NCBI RefSeq assembly: GCF_028583425.1
Contig: NC_072801.1
Span: 17,938,001-18,002,000, forward strand
Direction: 5' to 3'
Origin: Eublepharis macularius
Taxonomy: Eukaryota; Chordata; Lepidosauria; Squamata; Eublepharidae
DNA length: 64,000 nt
Shown: in pieces, positions 59,215 to 64,000 of the stretch
Numbering within the stretch: position 1 is the stretch's first letter
How the letters are laid out: every line of letters starts with the position of its first letter
The notes under the pieces: model-generated
Told to the model about the DNA's origin: nothing
Database searches by the model: none
The model's input: only the letters and a program-made list of their open reading frames with translations
Position numbers and translations under genes: made by a program

Positions 59215-59375
59215 AGGGTTGCCAACTCCAGAAGGGGAAATTCCTGGAGATTTGGGGATGGCACCTGGGGAGGAACTAGGATTGCCAACCTCCAGGTGGG
59301 CCTAGAGATCCCCCAGAATTACAGCTGATCCCCAGATGACAGAAATCAGTTTCCCTGGAGAAAACGGCTGCTTTG
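59215..59375. repeat. Two partial 'GGTTGCCAACTCC' foldback repeats
   Basis: GGGTTGCCAACTCCAGAAGG ... CCTGGAGATTTGGGGATGGC, then GATTGCCAACCTCCAGGTGG ... TTCCCTGGAGAAAACGGCTG in the other orientation. Confidence 0.7.
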
Positions 59376-59384
59376 ATAGTTTCA

Positions 59385-60010
59385 GGTGGGTAGCCATGCT
59401 GGTCTGTAGTAGAAGACCCAGATTCAGGTCCAGTAGCAGTTTAAAGACAAACTAGATTTCCAGGGGATGAAGTTTTGCAAGTCAAAACTTCCTTCACCAG
59501 ACGAAGGGAGCTCTGACTCTCGAAAGCTTATACCCTGTTTGTTGGAAATACAATGTCTTGTGTACAGAGAAGGCAGAAGACACAGAATACCTGCAAGGGG
59601 CAGCGGGTTTGACAGTTGGGTAGATGGCCGAGTGGGATCCCTCTTTCCTTCTCTGTCCTTGCACGTCTTCAGATTGGTATTCTTGGGCTACTTCCTGCCT
59701 CTTCCCGGAAGTCCCTCCTCCCTTTTTACTGAGTTAGTTAATATCTATTCTGTTACTCTCCTTTCAGTCAAAGTTGAAGTTGCTGAATAAACTCTCTTCA
59801 TTCACTCTTTAATCAGACTCAAGATCATTCCTAAGATATTCTAGAGCCTACACTATTGTGTTTTTTTAATCTTTTATGTTTGTTGTTTATAGCTTTTATG
59901 TTACTGTTTATAGCTTAAGTAAAGAAACATTCATTTAAAAAGAAAGAAAGCTCATACCCTGGAAATCTAGTTTGCCTCAAAGGTGCTACTAGACCTGACT
60001 CTTGCTCATC
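59385..60010 (-). repeat. Hairpin retroposon split by a later insertion
   Basis: Left part 59385-59537: GGGTAGCCATGCTGGTCTGT, TAGATTTCCAGGGGATGAAG, CCAGACGAAGGGAGCTCTG, CTCGAAAGCTTATACCCTG. The right part resumes at 59946: GAAAGCTCATACCCTGGAAA, GGTGCTACTAGACCTGACTC. Confidence 0.75.
59538..59945 (+). mobile_element. Retroposed insert with 16-bp TSD and A-rich end
   Basis: GAAAGCTTATACCCTG (59522-59537) is repeated as GAAAGCTCATACCCTG (59946-59961). The 408-base insert ends TTTAAAAAGAAA, fitting L1-type retroposition of a transcript. Its middle (GAATAAACTCTCTTCATTC) resembles the polyadenylation region of an LTR, so the source may have been an LTR-initiated or LTR-terminated RNA. It is a fossil without an intact coding region. 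Confidence 0.6.
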
Positions 60011-60267
60011 CCAGTTGGAGGTCATTGGTTATGAAACAACCCCAATTTGTTTCCCAAGAATATAACAGCAACAGAATGAAATATTGTTGAAGTAGAAATT
60101 ACCCAACTATTCAGGGGAGGGAGGACTCTTTAGGGAGAATTTTTCAGTATAGTGGGGTACATAGAGCTGTTAAAATACAGCTTTTGGTGGTCTGATTGCC
60201 TAATAATGAGGCTCCTTTAGAGAAGAGGACCTGAAATATCTGTTTACAGGCCTCAAGTGGGCTGTGG

Positions 60268-60487
60268 ATAGGGTTGCCATCCTCCAGGTAGTGGCTGGAG
60301 AACTCCCGGAGTTACAACGGATCTCCAGGCCACAAGGATCAGTTCCCCTGGAGAAAATGGCTGCATTGGGAAGTGGACTCTATGAGATCATGCCCGAATA
60401 CTGTCCCTCCCTCTCCAAACCCTGCTAGCTCCAGGTTCCAGCCCCCAAATCTCCAGGAATTTCCCAGCCTGGAGCTGGCCACCCTAG
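60268..60487 (-). repeat. 'GGTTGCCAACTCC' foldback repeat
   Basis: GGGTTGCCATCCTCCAGGTA, CAGTTCCCCTGGAGAAAATG, TCCAGGAATTTCCCAGCC, GGAGCTGGCCACCCT. Confidence 0.82.
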
Positions 60488-60719
60488 GTGGGGACTTAAG
60501 AATCTCCTTAACAAACACTCTGGCTGCCTCTGTTGACAAAATAGGAAGGAAAGGAACGTTGCCTGCAAGCGATTTCGTGGTTATGCAACTCCCAAAGCTC
60601 TTCTCACACCTTACAAGCTTCATATCCGAAGGGCAGGAAAAACTAACAGGGTGAATGACACTTTTTATATATTTACTGACAATAAATATGGCTGTTCCTT
60701 GTGTTTTTCTGGATGCCGT

Positions 60720-60905
60720 AGGGTTACCAACTCCAGCTTGGAAAATTCTTAGAGATTTGAGGGCAGTGCCTGGGGAGAGCGCTCAGTGGAAAGTCTACCC
60801 TCTGAAGCTGTCATGTGCATTTCGGGAACTGATCTCTGTAGACTGGAGGTCAGTCGTGATTCCGGGAGAACTCCAGGCCCCAGCTGGAGGTTGGTAATCC
60901 TGAAT
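60720..60905 (+). repeat. 'GGTTGCCAACTCC' foldback repeat, shortened
   Basis: GGGTTACCAACTCCAGCTTG, GGGAACTGATCTCTGTAGAC, TGGAGGTCAGTCGTGATTCC, CCAGCTGGAGGTTGGTAATC. Confidence 0.78.
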
Positions 60906-61071
60906 TTACAATACATTAACTGAACCAAGAGCGCTAGGTAAAATTCCAAGATTTAGGTGAGCAAACAATTCCTCCCTTCCCCTTGAAATGTGCATTGTCC
61001 ATTCAGTTCTGAATCTACAAGGATGAAGACAGACGTGACATTGTTTCCTGCATTCCTTTCTTGCAGACACA

Positions 61072-61294
61072 GGCTGTTTTCACATGCCCAAAGCCTCCGG
61101 AAGATCGCGCGAAACTCACGGCATGAAGCGTCTTCGTAGCGCGATTTCCTGGCATGATCCTGTTTAATGGCACAATTTCTGACATCATCGCGCCATTAAA
61201 GGGGATCGTGCCAGGAAATTGCACTAGGAAGACGCCTCGTGCTGTAAGTTTCACGCGATCTTCCAGAGGCTTACGGGCGCGTGTGATAACAGCC
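61072..61294. mobile_element. Foldback element (GGCTGTTTTCACA termini)
   Basis: GGCTGTTTTCACATGCCC pairs with GGGCGCGTGTGATAACAGCC. Inner arms GAAGATCGCGCGAAACT and CACGCGATCTTCC, and AGCGTCTTCGTAGCGCGATT with its mirror, fold as well. Probably related to the element at 35897. Confidence 0.72.
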
Positions 61295-61604
61295 ATAGAT
61301 TACACTTTTGTCTGGAAGATCCAGGGAAAAAATTTAGACCATGCATGCAAACAAATTACAACACCCGTATCTGACTTTCAGCTTTTCCCTTTTTGGACCT
61401 AGCTTTTCCTGTATCTTTTATATATAAACAACTGGCTAGCAGCCTGTCCCTTGGTATCTCACTGTGCTCTAATACTGCTGCCAAGCTGCCACAAAGCACA
61501 TTGCTGGAAAATGCAGGAAGTTATTCTGTGTGCAAATCCTTCCCAAAAGATACAAAGCGCAAGGGCTTGAGAGAGCAGTCCTGCAAAGCCAGCACTCTGC
61601 CTTT

Positions 61605-62135
61605 TAGGGTTGCCAACTCCTTATTGGGAAATTCCTGGAGAGTTGATGGTGGAGCTTGGGGAGTATGCGGTTTGGGGAAGGGAGGCATCTTAGCAAGGTA
61701 TAATGCTATGGAGTCCGCCTTGTGAAGCTACCATTTTCTCCAAAAGATCTGATCTCTGTTGTTATGTACTGAGTTGAGTTCTGGCTGAGCTAGGCTCCTA
61801 ATGCCTTTATGTTCATTGGTTGTTACTTGTTGGCAGCAGCCAATCAGTCTGCAGAAATGAAGACCAATCACAGGGCTGCAAATCAGTTACCTTGTATATA
61901 GTTGATGCAAATTTGAGGTTTCTAGTTGTGTATTCTTATTGGTTATTGCTCAAAAGGGGCGTGGGGTTTATGTGTATATATTGGGCTCCTGTTGAGCCTG
62001 TCTTTGGTCTGTCTGCTTCCGCTCCAATAAAGCTGTTATGAAGAACTTCTGATCTTGCTATTTAATATCCATAGTCTAGAAATCAGTTGTAATTCCTGGG
62101 GATCTCCAGGACCTGCCTGGCGCTTGGCAACCCTA
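61605..62135 (+). repeat. 'GGTTGCCAACTCC' foldback repeat split by a solo LTR
   Basis: Left part GGGTTGCCAACTCCTTATTG ... TTTTCTCCAAAAGATCTGAT; right part AGAAATCAGTTGTAATTCCT ... GGCGCTTGGCAACCCT. Confidence 0.8.
61760..62071 (+). mobile_element. Solo LTR (retroviral/LTR-element fossil)
   Basis: A 312-base unit starts TGTTATGTACTGAGTTG and ends TTTAATATCCA. It carries CCAAT-like motifs (ATTGGTT), a TATA box (GTATATATTGGG near 61975) and a polyadenylation signal CCAATAAAGC at 62026, in the order of an LTR. No internal genes are present, so only the LTR remains after recombination. The family is not determined; the moderate wear of the host repeat suggests it is not very old. Confidence 0.7.
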
Positions 62136-62367
62136 TTGAATGCAATAGGAACTGCATATCTAACAGGAATAGGAAATGCAGTTCTAATTGATTCTAGCTC
62201 TGATTTGTATGGCTAAACTGCTGGTAGGAGTTCGTAATGTCTTCCCTCTCTCTCACACACAAGTACATAGAAAATAGCATGTAAAGAGGAAGGCTAGGAA
62301 AGAATCCTTTCACCCTGACATGCTAATTTTTTTCCTTTGAGGGGATTTTTCTGTGTGTGAAGGATGT

Positions 62368-62583
62368 GGTTGCCAGCCTCCTGACAGTAGCTGGAGGTCT
62401 CCTGGATTTACAACGTGTTTCCAGGTGACAGAGATCAGTTCCCCTGGAGAAAATGGCTGCTTTGGAGCATGGACTCTATGATATTATATCCCATTGAGGC
62501 CCCTGCCCATCCAAACCCTGCCCTCTCCAGGCTCCACCCTCAAAATCTCCAGGAATTTCCCAACCCAGACCTGGCAACCCTAG
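62368..62583 (-). repeat. 'GGTTGCCAACTCC' foldback repeat
   Basis: GGTTGCCAGCCTCCTGACAG, CAGTTCCCCTGGAGAAAATG, GGCTCCACCCTCAAAATCTC, CAGGAATTTCCCAACCCAG, CTGGCAACCCTAGG. Confidence 0.85.
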
Positions 62584-63329
62584 GAAGGGAACAATCAGTT
62601 ATGTCCCATCGTCCCAGCTGTAGTTAGTACCCCAGACTACAGACTGGGGGTGTGCCCAGTAACTGATGGTTCCCCTCTTTAGTTATTGGTTTGCCATCTC
62701 TGGAAGAACTAGAGGAAACAGCCCTGCTCTTGGAATGAGATTCTCTGTTTTCTAGGCTTTGCCTTATTACAAGCCTGCCCAGAGCTATTTCACGCACCAG
62801 TCCTTGCAAAGCCTGAAAAGGAAGTCACCGCAGTGATGTTTCTCTGGCTTTTGATGGATTGGACACACAATTATTCAACATGGCCTAAAATACCCATCAA
62901 CCGCTCCAACATGAAGAGCGGTTTAAGAGATACTGTTGTGTAATTAAGTTTCGAAAACTATGTTGTGTGGAGGACTAGGACAGAATACTGCTTGAGGATA
63001 TGGCAGAGGATGATAAATTTTGCAGGGTAAGGGGACTTTATAATGCCATAAAAAGAAGAACGTTAATTGAATCCTAATATAAAACATACCACATCAGAGT
63101 AAGTCCCGATGGTTTCAGTTGTCCTCAAGGTGGTACACCAAAGAGCTTTTAAAGTGCTCCAGGGATTGGGGGGGGGGGGTGAGGATTCAAGACCATGGCA
63201 CAATGCAAAAGTGCCAGTTGTGGATCTGCTTCCAGATGTTTTTCAACATCATCCACTCCTCCAATCACCAACCCCTCAATTTATTGCAATTTTTGGGAGT
63301 GGGCCATTGATAGTTGTGCATCTACTATA
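62584..63329. other. Unassigned BMERB1 intron 1 sequence
   Basis: A G-run near 63167; nothing else recognised. Confidence 0.4.
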
Positions 63330-63337
63330 TCTTCCAT

Positions 63338-63649
63338 CAGGGCTTTTTTTCTGGGAAAAGAGGTGGTGGAACTCAAGACCGCACAATGATGTCACTTTGG
63401 GTCAGCTGGCATAAGGGGGGAGTTTTAAAAAGTTTAAACTGCCCTCGGCGAAAATGGTCACATGGCCGGTGGCCCCGCCCCCCCAATCTCTAGAAAGAGG
63501 GGAGTTTAGATTGCTCTCTGCGCCATGGCACGGAGGGCGATCTCAACTCCCCTCTGTCTGGAGATCAGGGGGCGGGGCCACCGGCCATGTGACCATTTTC
63601 AAGAGGGGCCAACTCCATTCCACCACGTTCCAGCTGAAAAAAAGCCCTG
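63338..63649 (-). mobile_element. hAT-type MITE, family A, perfect TSD
   Basis: CAGGGCTTTTTTTCTGGG ... CAGCTGAAAAAAAGCCCTG, reverse orientation, flanked by TCTTCCAT at 63330-63337 and 63650-63657. Confidence 0.94.
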
Positions 63650-63657
63650 TCTTCCAT

Positions 63658-64000
63658 ACAGCAGTTTGAACTAGACTGTAGCAGTTTTGCTTAGGACTGG
63701 AGAAATCAGTGGATAATTTTTCTATCTACCCTAATACAACTTGAGAGATGCATTGCCTTGAGATGTTTGATATGGCTCAAGGCATTTTAATTAAAATTGC
63801 TGGCTCCCAATCAAAGCACACACTTAAACTCACTTAAGCTCCATGAACATGAATGGACAGCTTGCTTGCTTAACTGTGCATTACATTATGCCTCATGTCT
63901 TCGGGGGAATTTTAAAAGGTCTTTTACTAGTTATGCTGCAAGAAATAGATTTTATAGACATTACATCAAATGAACCAACCTATTAGAGAAGGAGAGACCT
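63658..64000. other. Unassigned BMERB1 intron 1 sequence
   Basis: No gene or repeat recognised up to the window edge. Confidence 0.4.

Overview
This looks like a squamate reptile (lizard, gecko or snake) chromosome. The introns are full of tRNA-headed SINEs of the Sauria type, a tRNA-Ala-like SINE, 5S-rRNA-headed SINEs, CR1-superfamily and L1 LINE remnants, hAT-type MITEs and solo LTRs. The coding sequence is split by GT-AG introns, and each gene starts in a GC/CpG-rich block. Most of the 64 kb is intron or intergenic DNA.

Three host genes are present. On the minus strand, exons 1-4 of PDXDC1 start at about 20.66 kb and run leftward off the window after exon 4 at 1.4 kb. On the plus strand, MPV17L is complete in four coding exons between 25.92 and 35.17 kb (192 residues). 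It is head-to-head with PDXDC1, with about 5.3 kb between the start codons. Also on the plus strand, coding exon 1 of BMERB1 (C16orf45) lies at 47.4 kb; the rest of that gene lies beyond the right edge. The same three genes occur in human 16p13.11, so this is conserved synteny.

Repeats by region. 0-20 kb (PDXDC1 introns): tRNA-Ala-like SINEs, Sauria SINEs, three copies of a palindromic hAT MITE, a possible minus-strand LTR, and a long stretch without recognised repeats at 12.6-16 kb. 19-25.8 kb: a degenerate ~214-bp tandem repeat, SINEs, a direct-plus-inverted ~150-bp repeat, and an L1 fragment. 26-35 kb (MPV17L introns): SINEs, hairpin retroposons and two GC-rich hAT MITEs. 35-47 kb: foldback elements, a 52-bp tandem array of ten units, a second hAT MITE family, and a long inverted repeat. 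47.5-64 kb (BMERB1 intron 1): six complete hAT MITE copies, a candidate non-autonomous Helitron, nested foldback repeats carrying a solo LTR, and a retroposed insert with a 16-bp target duplication.

The most unusual signal is an interspersed hairpin repeat family. It has 10-16 bp target duplications, which suggest target-primed insertion rather than cut-and-paste. Its central half carries a hammerhead-ribozyme-like core (CTGATGA ... GAAA with pairable arms). Two copies carry internal tandem multimers. It may derive from a Penelope-like or retrozyme-like element; this is inference.
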